Assembly (NCBI RefSeq): GCF_029525555.1
Contig: NZ_JAPDHZ010000004.1
Coordinates: 62,001-126,000 of the forward strand
Source of the DNA: Cohnella ginsengisoli
GTDB lineage: Bacteria > Bacillota > Bacilli > Paenibacillales > Paenibacillaceae
Length of the DNA stretch: 64,000 nucleotides
Reading direction: 5' to 3'
The position numbers and the translations under genes are program-made. This document shows, in pieces, positions 18,781-26,930 of this stretch. Below the pieces are notes generated by a model that ran no database searches, was not told the origin of the DNA, and saw nothing but the letters and a program-made list of their open reading frames with translations. The stretch's first letter is position 1. Each line of letters starts with the position of its first letter.

Positions 18781-21432
18781 ATGCAACCGTTAAAAGCCGC
18801 CGAGATTCGCGACAGATGGCTCCGTTTTTTCGCTTCCAAAGGACACCGCGTCGAGCCGAGCGCCTCGCTCGTGCCGCACAACGATCCGTCGCTGCTGTGG
18901 ATCAATGCCGGCATGGCGCCGCTGAAGGCCTACTTCGACGGCCGCGAAAAGCCGGAAAACCCGCGCATCGCGAACTCCCAGAAGTGCATCCGCACGAACG
19001 ACATCGAGAACGTCGGCAAGACGCGCCGGCACCATACGTTTTTCGAAATGCTGGGCAATTTTTCGATCGGCGACTATTTTAAGGAAGAAGCGATCACTTG
19101 GGCTTGGGAGTTCCTGACCGGTCCGGAATGGATCGGCTTCGCCCCTGATCGCCTGTCCGTCACCGTGCATCCGGAGGACGAGGAAGCGTTCAAATTCTGG
19201 AACGAAAAGATCGGCATTCCGGCCGAGCGCATCGTCAAGCTGACGGACAACTTCTGGGACATCGGCGAAGGCCCTTGCGGACCTTGCACCGAGATCTTCT
19301 ACGACCGCGGCGACGCGTACGGCGACCTGTCCGATCCGGAATGCTACCCGGGCGGCGAAAATGAGCGCTTCCTCGAGGTGTGGAACCTCGTCTTCTCGCA
19401 ATTCAATCACAACAAGGACGGCAGCTACACGCCGCTGCCGAACAAGAACATCGATACGGGCGCGGGACTCGAGCGCTTCGCTTCGATCGTGCAGGACGTC
19501 GATTCGAACTTCGACACGGACCTGTTCCAGCCGATCATCGCGCGGGCTGCGGGCATCGCCGGCGTCTCCTACAAGGCGAATGCCGATCATGACGTCGCCC
19601 TCAAGGTCATCGCGGACCATATCCGCACGGTCGCCTTCGCCGTCGGCGACGGCGTCATGCCGTCGAACGAAGGCCGCGGCTACATCATCCGCCGCCTGCT
19701 GCGCCGCGCGGTCCGCTACGGCAAGGTCATCGGCGTGGACCGTCCCTTCCTGTGGGAGCTCGTGCCGAGGGTCGGCGACATCATGGGCGGCTATTACCCG
19801 GCCGTCGTGGAGAAGGCCGAATTCATCGAGCGCGTCATCCGCACCGAGGAGGAGCGCTTCCACGAGACGCTCAGCGAGGGGCTGTCCCTGCTGGCTGATC
19901 TATGCGCGAAGGCTTCTGCGGCAGGCGAGAAGACGATCGCAGGCGCGGACGCGTTCAAGCTGTACGACACGTACGGCTTCCCGTTCGACCTGACCGAGGA
20001 CTACGCGGCCGAGCAAGGCATGACGGTCGATCGCGAAGGCTTCGACGCTTCGATGGACGAGCAGCGCCAGCGGGCGCGCGCGGCCCGTCAGGAGACGGAG
20101 AGCATGAAGGTGCAGGGCGGGCCGCTCGCCGACTACACGGTCAAGAGCGAGTTCGACGGCTATGGCGCGTTGACCCTCGGCGCGACCGTGGCGGCGATCG
20201 TGTCGGGCGACCGGTTCGTCGACGCGGCCGGCGCCGACGAGACGGTATCGGTTATCCTTGACCGGACGCCGTTCTACGCCGAGAGCGGCGGCCAGGTGAG
20301 CGACACCGGCATGCTGGTCGGCGAGGGCGGCCTTGTCGCGGCCGTCGCCGGCATGGGCAAGGCGCCGCACGGTCAGCCGCTGCATCAAGTGACGGTCACT
20401 TCGGGCACCCTGAAGGTCGGCGACAAGGTGACGGCGAGCGTCGACGCGGTGGACCGCGCCGACATCGTCCGCAACCATACGGCTACGCACTTGCTCCACA
20501 AGGCGCTGAAGCAAGTGCTGGGCGAGCACGTCAACCAAGCGGGCTCGCTGGTCGAGCCCGACCGGCTGCGCTTCGACTTTTCGCACTTCGGCGCGATCAC
20601 GGAAGCCGAGCTGGCGGACGTCGAACGCAGGGTCAATGAGCAGATCTGGCTCGGCACAGACGTCGACATCAGCCTAAAGCCGATCGACGAAGCGAAGTCG
20701 CTCGGCGCGATGGCGCTGTTCGGCGAGAAATACGGCGACATCGTGCGCGTCGTGCGCGTCGGCGACTACAGCCTTGAGCTGTGCGGCGGCTGCCACGTCT
20801 CGAACACGGCGCAGATCGGCCTGTTCCGACTCGTGGCGGAAAGCGGCATCGGATCTGGCGTCCGCCGGATCGAAGCCGTGACCGGCCGTCACGCCTACGC
20901 TTACATGGATGAGCAGATCGGCCTGCTGAAGGGCGCAGCGGCGCTGCTCAAGACGGGCGTGACCGAGGTGCCGCGCCGCGTCGAGGCGCTTCAAGGCGAA
21001 CTGCGCCAGACGCAGCGCGAAGTGGAGTCGCTGCAAGGCCGCCTTGGCCGCCTCGAGGCCGCCGAACTGCTCGGCGGCGCCAAGGAAGTGGGCGGCCTGA
21101 CGCTGCTCGCCGCCCAGGTGAACGTCGGCGGCATGGACGCCCTGCGCGGCGTCGCCGACGAGCTAAAGGCGAAGCTGCCGGAGGCCGTGCTGGTGCTCGG
21201 CGCGGTGCACGACGACAAGGTAAGCCTTGTCGTGTCCGTATCGCCTGCGCTCGTGAAGCGCGGCCTGCACGCGGGCAAGCTGATCAAGGAGCTGGCCGCG
21301 ATCTGCGGCGGCGGCGGCGGCGGCAAGCCGGAGCTCGCGCAAGCCGGGGGCAAGGAGCCTGCCAAGCTCGGCGAGGCGCTGCGCGCGGCCGAAGACTTGG
21401 TGGCGGCCGCCGGCGCCGGCGCCGGCGCCTGA
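18781..21432 (+). CDS. alaS: Alanyl-tRNA synthetase
   Basis: 883 residues, full length. The order is aminoacylation domain (RWLRFFASKGHRVEPSASLVP, GLERFASIVQD), editing domain with HTATHLLH and the metal site CGGCHVSNTAQIG, then a coiled coil and C-Ala domain with the six-glycine stretch near the end (CGGGGGGKPELAQAGG). Charges tRNA-Ala and clears mis-acylated Ser and Gly. Start follows GGGAGGACACTCATT. The frame is intact through a six-T run at about 18823-18828, which shows that not every homopolymer in this sequence is altered. The C-terminal end is an unusual run of Ala/Gly codons. Confidence 0.98.
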   Translation: MQPLKAAEIRDRWLRFFASKGHRVEPSASLVPHNDPSLLWINAGMAPLKAYFDGREKPENPRIANSQKCIRTNDIENVGKTRRHHTFFEMLGNFSIGDYFKEEAITWAWEFLTGPEWIGFAPDRLSVTVHPEDEEAFKFWNEKIGIPAERIVKLTDNFWDIGEGPCGPCTEIFYDRGDAYGDLSDPECYPGGENERFLEVWNLVFSQFNHNKDGSYTPLPNKNIDTGAGLERFASIVQDVDSNFDTDLFQPIIARAAGIAGVSYKANADHDVALKVIADHIRTVAFAVGDGVMPSNEGRGYIIRRLLRRAVRYGKVIGVDRPFLWELVPRVGDIMGGYYPAVVEKAEFIERVIRTEEERFHETLSEGLSLLADLCAKASAAGEKTIAGADAFKLYDTYGFPFDLTEDYAAEQGMTVDREGFDASMDEQRQRARAARQETESMKVQGGPLADYTVKSEFDGYGALTLGATVAAIVSGDRFVDAAGADETVSVILDRTPFYAESGGQVSDTGMLVGEGGLVAAVAGMGKAPHGQPLHQVTVTSGTLKVGDKVTASVDAVDRADIVRNHTATHLLHKALKQVLGEHVNQAGSLVEPDRLRFDFSHFGAITEAELADVERRVNEQIWLGTDVDISLKPIDEAKSLGAMALFGEKYGDIVRVVRVGDYSLELCGGCHVSNTAQIGLFRLVAESGIGSGVRRIEAVTGRHAYAYMDEQIGLLKGAAALLKTGVTEVPRRVEALQGELRQTQREVESLQGRLGRLEAAELLGGAKEVGGLTLLAAQVNVGGMDALRGVADELKAKLPEAVLVLGAVHDDKVSLVVSVSPALVKRGLHAGKLIKELAAICGGGGGGKPELAQAGGKEPAKLGEALRAAEDLVAAAGAGAGA

Positions 21433-21581
21433 TAGCGAACGCGGCTGCAGCGGTTACGGCGTCGATGCGCCGGTTCGGCAGGCCGGTCGACGCGTCCTCC
21501 GCACGGGCCGGGAGCGCGCTTCCATTTCCCGTCCAGCGGAGAATATGATATGATGTTGGCATAAAGCGAGGTGCTGCGAAA

Positions 21582-21857
21582 ATGAGCTCGTCCGACAAGA
21601 ATCAAATGGATAAGACGGTCAAATTCGACGTCATGCCCGACCCGGAGGAGATCTCCGCGAAGGATATCCTGCTGACGGTGCACGACGCGCTGGTGGAGAA
21701 GGAATACCATCCCATCAATCAGATCGTAGGCTATCTGCTGTCCGGCGATCCGGCCTACATTCCGCGGCACAACAACGCAAGAAGTCTGATCCGGAAGAAA
21801 GAACGCGACGAACTCATCGAAGAGATGGTCCGCTTTTATCTTCAGCAGCACCGCTGA
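21582..21857 (+). CDS. ireB: IreB/ReoM family regulatory phosphoprotein (DUF965, YrzL)
   Basis: 91 residues matching the DUF965 family throughout: DKTVKFDVMPDPEEISAKDI and YHPINQIVGYLLSGDPAYI then RHNNARSLIRKKERDEL. In Enterococcus (IreB) and Listeria (ReoM) this protein is phosphorylated by the PASTA kinase and controls turnover of MurA, hence peptidoglycan synthesis. It starts after AGCGAGGTGCTGCGAAA. A pair of TATGAT hexamers at 21544-21554 could be a -10. The stop overlaps the ruvX start (TGATG), so the two are coupled. Confidence 0.93.
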   Translation: MSSSDKNQMDKTVKFDVMPDPEEISAKDILLTVHDALVEKEYHPINQIVGYLLSGDPAYIPRHNNARSLIRKKERDELIEEMVRFYLQQHR

Positions 21858-22291
21858 TGCCGAGGATCATGGCGTTGGACTACGGAGACAGGCGCACGGG
21901 CGTGGCCGTCAGCGACGCGTTCGGCTGGACGGCCCAGGGCGTCGAGGTCATCCAGCACAAGACCGAGGACGCTTGCCTTCGCAGGGTTGCGGAGCTGGCT
22001 GCGGAGCTCGAGGCCGACGAGATCGTCCTCGGCTTGCCCAAGAACATGAACGGCTCCGTCGGCCCCAGAGGCGAATTGTGCATCGCGTTCGCTGGCAGGC
22101 TCGAGGAGACGCTGAAGCTCCCCGTTAAGTTGTGGGACGAGCGACTGACGACCGTCGCGGCGGAGCGCGCGCTGCTCGAAGCCGACGTGAGCCGGGCGAA
22201 GCGCAAGCAGGTCATCGACAAGATGGCCGCGGCCATACTGCTTCAGAGCTATTTGGATTCCAGATCGAGAGGGGTTAATCTGCATGGCTGA
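21857..22291 (+). CDS. ruvX: Holliday junction resolvase-like protein RuvX (YqgF, YrrK)
   Basis: 144 residues of RNase H fold: MALDYGDRRTGVAVSD holds the first acidic residue, LGLPKNMNGSVGPRGE is the family signature and LWDERLTTVAAERALLEADV the central helix. YqgF proteins take part in 16S rRNA 5'-end processing and possibly recombination. The start overlaps the ireB stop, and its end overlaps yrzB by eight bases, so the cluster is tightly coupled. Confidence 0.95.
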   Translation: MPRIMALDYGDRRTGVAVSDAFGWTAQGVEVIQHKTEDACLRRVAELAAELEADEIVLGLPKNMNGSVGPRGELCIAFAGRLEETLKLPVKLWDERLTTVAAERALLEADVSRAKRKQVIDKMAAAILLQSYLDSRSRGVNLHG

Positions 22292-22589
22292 CGATACGAT
22301 CCGCCCTGAAGACGAAGCGGAGATTATTTATATCCCGGACGACGACGGCAACGACGAGGCGTTCGAAGTGATCATGCGCTTCGAGCTCGACGACGGCACC
22401 GACCGCAAGTATATGATGGTCGTGCCGGCCGACGCCGAGGACGAAGAGCAAGAGGTATACGCGTTCCGCTTCGACGAAGAGGACGACGAGATCAAGCTGT
22501 ATCCGATCGAGAGCGAAGAAGAGTGGGAGATCGTCGAGGAGACGTTCAACACGCTGGCGGCCGAATTCGGCGGCAGTGAAGAGCAATGA
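22284..22589 (+). CDS. yrzB: DUF1292 protein YrzB
   Basis: 101 residues, very acidic. The DUF1292 core reads FELDDGTDRKYMMVVPAD and VYAFRFDEEDDEIKLYPIE, ending EEWEIVEETFNTL. A small conserved Bacillota protein of unknown function, always near ruvX and mltG. It overlaps ruvX by eight bases and is followed by a second DUF1292 gene with an ATGA overlap. Confidence 0.92.
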   Translation: MADDTIRPEDEAEIIYIPDDDGNDEAFEVIMRFELDDGTDRKYMMVVPADAEDEEQEVYAFRFDEEDDEIKLYPIESEEEWEIVEETFNTLAAEFGGSEEQ

Positions 22590-22903
22590 GCGAAGCCGGG
22601 AAGCAGGGTCACGCCTCCCCGGGCGGCGCGCTGCAGCAGGCGTTCGGCGCCGAGATCGAGCTGACCGGCGAGAGCGGTTCGACGCAGGTCTACCGGATCT
22701 TGGCGGAGCTTAGCGTGAACGGCAAGCCTTATGCCGTGCTTCAGAGCGATGCGATGCGCAAGGAAGGCGAGATCGAGGTGTTCCGCGTGCTGTCCGAGGA
22801 CGCCGGCGAGCCGAAGCTCGAGTCGGTGGACGACGACGAGGAGTGGGAAGACGTCGCCGAAGCTTACGACGACTTGCAGTTCGGGTCGGACGACCGGCCT
22901 TAA
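22586..22903 (+). CDS. Second, divergent DUF1292 protein
   Basis: 105 residues with the same layout as the preceding protein: YRILAELSVNGKPYAVLQSD, IEVFRVLSEDAG and an acidic VDDDEEWEDVAEAYDDL end. The start codon overlaps the yrzB stop (ATGA), so it is translationally coupled. It looks like an ancient tandem duplicate of yrzB. Conserved acidic end and coupling argue for a functional gene; its role is unknown. Confidence 0.85.
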   Translation: MSEAGKQGHASPGGALQQAFGAEIELTGESGSTQVYRILAELSVNGKPYAVLQSDAMRKEGEIEVFRVLSEDAGEPKLESVDDDEEWEDVAEAYDDLQFGSDDRP

Positions 22904-22991
22904 GGGCCATAGGCGGGGCATTCGTGGAGAGCGGGCGACCGCTCTTCACGGCTATTCGGCCGCTTTTTATTCAAGCAGGAGGGACGAGAGC

Positions 22992-24323
22992 GTGAGTAAA
23001 GACGACGACAACAACGGGTGGAAATCCGTATATTCGGGCAATCTTCCGGAAGACCGCGAAGACCCCGATGCGGAGCCTGCCCGGGTGCGCGACGAAGAAG
23101 AGCAGCCTGCGATCGCGCCGCTGCCGCCGCGGGCGCGATCGGTATCGCCATCGCCGCCCGATCGGCCGTCGGCGGCGCCCGCGCGCAATGCCGCCGCAGT
23201 CAAGCCCGAATCCGCGCCCGAACCCGAGGAAGAAGAGGACGAAGACGACGAGCCGCCGAAGAAGGGGCACGCCGGACTTTGGTCCTTCCTGATCGCGCTC
23301 GGACTCGTCGTCATCGCCGCCGCCTCGATTCTTTTTTTACGTATGGAACGGACTTCGGCCGCCCGGGTCCTCGGATCAAGCGGTACGCGTCACCATCAGC
23401 AAGGGGATGGGGGCCAAAAAAGTCGGCGAGACGCTGGAAGCGAAAGGACTTATCCGCAACACCTTCTTATTCAGCATGTGGCTCAAATATAAAAACGAAG
23501 GCTCCAGGTTCCAGGCCGGCGACTACGACTTCAAGCCAGGCATGACGAACGGCGAGATCGTGGCCAAGCTGAACAACGGCGAGACGGTCGCAGCCGAGAC
23601 GATCCGCTTCACGATTCCCGAGGGATTCACGGTCGTGCAGATCGCGGACCGCCTGGCGAAGGAAGGGATCGTCGACAAGGACAAGTTCATGAACGCGGTG
23701 CGGAGTCCTGCCCAGTTCTCGAATTCGACTTGGACCAAGCAGATCCCGGCCGACGGCGACCTGCGCTACCCGATCGAAGGCTACTTGTTCCCGGAAACGT
23801 ACGAGATGAAAAAGGGGAGCACGGAGTCGGACATCATCGACAGGATGCTCGCAGAACTCGACCGCAAGCTGGGTACGCTGCCGGAAGATTGGCAAAGCGT
23901 ATTGGAAGAGCGCGGGTGGACGCTCCACGAGCTGCTGACCGCGGCGTCGCTCGTCGAACGAGAGGTCGTCGTTGAGGAAGAGCGGCCGATCGTGGCCGGC
24001 ATCATCCTGAATCGACTGGACAAGAAGATGCCGCTGCAAATCGACGCGACGATCCAGTATTTGCTGGACAAGCAAAAAAGAGAAGCTGACGAACGACGAC
24101 CTGAAGGTGGACAGCCCTTACAATACGTATCAGAACAAGGGGCTTCCGCCGGGGCCGATCTCGAGTCCGAGCCTCAAGTCGATCGAAGCGGTGCTGTATC
24201 CGGCCGATACCGACTATCTGTATTACGTAACCAAAAAAAGACGGCTCCAACACGCATCTGTTCGCGGAGACGTACAAGCAGCATCAGAGAAACATTCGAG
24301 AGAGCGAAAAGAACGAGAAGTAA
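22992..24323 (+). CDS. mltG: Endolytic murein transglycosylase MltG (YrrL), three frame breaks
   Basis: About 442 residues after correction. The GTG start at 22992 follows GGAGGGACGAGAGC. A long acidic, proline-rich cytoplasmic tail (1-90) leads to one membrane segment (SFLIALGLVVIAAASILF), then a LysM-like and the YceG catalytic domain. The catalytic Glu lies in LTAASLVEREVVVEEERP. Breaks occur in seven T at 23332-23338 (joins ILF to YVWNGLRPPGSSD), six A at 24074-24079 (QKEKLTNDDLKV) and seven A at 24233-24239 (TKKDGSNTHLFAE). MltG cuts nascent glycan strands and sets their length. It sits with ireB in one cluster, both linked to cell-wall control. Confidence 0.93.
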
Positions 24324-24452
24324 AGCGGCGTACGCGAAGGCTTGCGACCGATATTACGGCCCGGCGGCGGCTATCGTCCGGCGCGTCATCCCCTGCGGAT
24401 GCGCGACGGCGGAGGCAAGCGCCGGGCCTCACGTTTGGATGAGGTGAGGGAA

Positions 24453-25380
24453 ATGACAACGGAGCTGTTGATCTCGGCGGGCTCGCTCGCCCAGATCAAA
24501 GCCTATGCCGAAGCCGGCGCGAGCGCCGTGCTCATCGGCGATGCCAGATTCGGGGCGCGTCTGCCCGGTTCGATCGCGGCAGAGGAGCTGAAGGAAGCCG
24601 TCGCCTGCGCGCATGCGCTCGGCATCAAGGCTTATATCTCGGCGGGCAAGCTGCTGCGCAATCATGAGCTGCACGGATTGCCGGCGTATCTTCGCGCGGC
24701 AGCCGAAGCGGGCGCGGACGGCGTCACGTTCGGGGATCCGGCCGTATGGATGGCCGCCCGCGACGCGGCGCCGGGCATCGCGCTGCACTGGAACGTCGAG
24801 ATGACGGGCACGAATTCCGCGGCGGCGGCCTTCTGGGCGAAGCGCGGCGTGACCCGGGCGGTCCTGGCGCGCGAGCTCAACGGCGAAGAGATCGCCGATT
24901 TCAAAAGGAGCGGGTCGATCGAGGTTCAAGTCCAGGTGCACGGCATGACGAATATTTACCATTCGCAGCGCAACCTGCTGCAGAGTTATATGGACTATCT
25001 GGGCCGGGAAGCGAGCCTGGTCGATCTGGGACCAAGCGAAGGCCGGTTCCTGATCGAGGCCGAACGTCCGGACGAGCGCTTGCCCGTTTACGAGGACGCG
25101 GACGGCACCCACGTGATGAGCGCGGACGACATTTGCCTTCTGGAGGCACTGCCGGAGCTGCTCGAGGCGGGCATCGACAGCTTCTATATCGAGCCGCTGC
25201 TGAAGTCCGAGGCGTACAACATCGCCGCGCTTCGCAGCTACCGGCATGTCATCGACGCCTGGCATCGCGATCCGGAAGGGTACGAATTCGACGAGGAATG
25301 GCTGGAGCCGATCCGGGCTCTTCAAGATCCCTGCCGCGAGCTCAGCTTCGGCTTTTTTATACAAGGAGCAAGTTTACTAA
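24453..25380 (+). CDS. yrrN: Peptidase U32 family protein, YrrN type (stop codon lost by indel)
   Basis: About 308 residues, close to B. subtilis YrrN. ELLISAGSLAQIKAYAEAGA is the U32 barrel start, HWNVEMTGTNSAAAAFW and QVHGMTNIYHSQRNLL the middle. ATG 24453 follows GAGGTGAGGGAA. As given, the frame runs on into the next gene, but with one T less in the six T at 25353-25358 it ends GFLYKEQVY with a TAA at 25378-25380. The second gene has its own site and start, so the apparent 780-residue fusion is false. U32 proteins are linked to tRNA and ubiquinone hydroxylation in other bacteria; YrrN with YrrO acts in ho5U34 tRNA formation (TrhP1/P2). Confidence 0.88.
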
Positions 25381-25394
25381 TGGAGGTGTTGACG

Positions 25395-26684
25395 ATGAAC
25401 GGCACTGCCGTCCATGACGCCGAATCCGCCGCGGGGAAGGGCCGCCGGTACCGGCTAGACCGACCCGAGCTGCTCGCGCCCGCCGGCAATCTCGAAAAGC
25501 TGAAGTTCGCCGTCCACTACGGCGCCGATGCCGTCTATATCGGCGGTCAAAGCTACGGCTTGCGGTCGAACGCGGACAACTTCAGCTTCGAGGAAATGCG
25601 CGAAGGCGTCGAATTCGCCGCGCGCTACGGTGCGAAAGTATTCGTGGCAACCAATATTTATGCCCATCAAGAGGATCTCCCGGGCATCGCCGAATATTTG
25701 AAACAACTTGAAGCCGCCGGGATCGCTGCCATCATCACCGCCGATCCAGCCATCGTCGAGACGGCGATGGCGCATGCGCCGGGACTCGAAGTACACCTGA
25801 GCACGCAGCAGTCGACGATGAACTGGCAGGCCGTGAAATTCTGGAAGGAAGTGGGACTGCCCCGCGTCGTGCTCGCGAGAGAGACGTCCATGGAGGAGAT
25901 CCGCGAGATCAAGTCCAACGTAGACCTGGAGCTCGAAGTGTTCATTCACGGCGCCATGTGCTCCTCGGTATCGGGACGCTGCGTACTCTCCAACCATTTC
26001 ACCGACCGCGATTCGAACCGCGGCGGGTGCTGCCAGTCGTGCCGCTGGAAGTACGACCTGCACCAGGACCACGGGCCTGTCGGCGATCCCGGCGATCATA
26101 TGTTTACGATGGGCAGCAAGGATCTGTGCATGATCCGGCATATCCCCGATCTCATCGAAGCGGGCGTGGACAGCTTCAAGATCGAAGGCCGGATGAAGAG
26201 CATTCACTACGTCGCATCGGTCGTCGGCGCCTATCGCCAGGCGATCGACGCTTACATGGCGGATCCGGCGGGCTACGCGCTTCGCCCGGAGTGGGAAGCA
26301 GAGATCGGCAAGGCGGCGAACCGTCCGCTCAATACCGGCTTTTTCTACAGCACGCCAGGCGCTTCCGAGCATATATACGAGCCCGAGGAAAAGCCGGCGC
26401 CTTACGACTTCGCCGCCATTGTCAGGGAGTACGATCCGGAGACCGGCATCGCCGTCGTCGAACAGCGCAGTCCGTTTCGGCCGAACACGGAGGTCGAGTT
26501 CGTCGGCCCGGGCGGACGCAGCTTCAAGCAGGTCGCGGGACCGCTCGCCGATATGGAGGGGACTGCCGTCGACGTAGCGCGGCATCCGCTCCAGCTGCTC
26601 CGGATCCGGACTTCCGAACCGGTCGCCCCGCTTGACATGATGCGCAAAAAAGATCGGCTCCGTCTGATTTCGACAAAAAAATAA
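25395..26684 (+). CDS. yrrO: Peptidase U32 family protein, YrrO type
   Basis: 429 residues from ATG 25395, eight bases after GGAGGTG. RPELLAPAGNLEKLKFAVHYGADAVYIGG opens the barrel, and the U32 signature ELEVFIHGAMCSSVSGRCVLS with CCQSCRWKYDL supplies four cysteines for a likely Fe-S cluster. In B. subtilis YrrN and YrrO are needed for 5-hydroxyuridine at tRNA position 34. The methyltransferase gene trmR (yrrM), which lies before yrrN in B. subtilis, is absent here. Confidence 0.9.
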   Translation: MNGTAVHDAESAAGKGRRYRLDRPELLAPAGNLEKLKFAVHYGADAVYIGGQSYGLRSNADNFSFEEMREGVEFAARYGAKVFVATNIYAHQEDLPGIAEYLKQLEAAGIAAIITADPAIVETAMAHAPGLEVHLSTQQSTMNWQAVKFWKEVGLPRVVLARETSMEEIREIKSNVDLELEVFIHGAMCSSVSGRCVLSNHFTDRDSNRGGCCQSCRWKYDLHQDHGPVGDPGDHMFTMGSKDLCMIRHIPDLIEAGVDSFKIEGRMKSIHYVASVVGAYRQAIDAYMADPAGYALRPEWEAEIGKAANRPLNTGFFYSTPGASEHIYEPEEKPAPYDFAAIVREYDPETGIAVVEQRSPFRPNTEVEFVGPGGRSFKQVAGPLADMEGTAVDVARHPLQLLRIRTSEPVAPLDMMRKKDRLRLISTKK

Positions 26685-26737
26685 ATAGTTTGGACAAGAA
26701 AGCGTTTCAAAAAGGATATTAAAACAGCTTGTCGAAT

Positions 26738-26765
26738 TAACACTGATAGTGCAGATGACCGATAT
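26738..26765 (+). promoter_or_regulatory. Candidate sigma-D (motility) promoter for the chemoreceptor gene
   Basis: TAAC (26738-26741), 16 bases, then ACCGATAT (26758-26765). The B. subtilis sigma-D consensus is TAAA, 14-16 bases, GCCGATAT, so the -10 matches at seven of eight. The gene it would drive is a chemotaxis receptor, which is the classic sigma-D target. The leader would be about 160 bases. Confidence 0.45.
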
Positions 26766-26787
26766 ATATTCGGAGATGATTCTGCAC
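26749..26787 (+). other. Hairpin-forming sequence in the spacer before the chemoreceptor
   Basis: GTGCAGA pairs with TCTGCAC at the ends and CCGA with TCGG inside. The -10-like sequence lies within this stem. A second hairpin, TGCGCC-TTTA-GGCGCA, lies at 26867-26882. I do not recognise a riboswitch class in this 246-base spacer. Confidence 0.4.
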
Positions 26788-26930
26788 CGTCGGATGTTCG
26801 GCAAGCTTTTTTGTTTGTCCGCTGTCCGCGATGGTACGTAGTAACGTGTTCCCGTTCGGGATTAGATGCGCCTTTAGGCGCAGTCTCGACGGCCAAGAGT
26901 CATTTAACTAAGTCTCGGAGGGTGTGTCAG

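Noticed and set aside
24342..26684. Genuine U32-U32 fusion protein
   Set aside because: One extra T explains the lost stop, and the second gene has its own start signals.
26685..26930. Cyclic-di-GMP riboswitch before the chemoreceptor
   Set aside because: Hairpins are present, but none of the GEMM core sequences can be seen.
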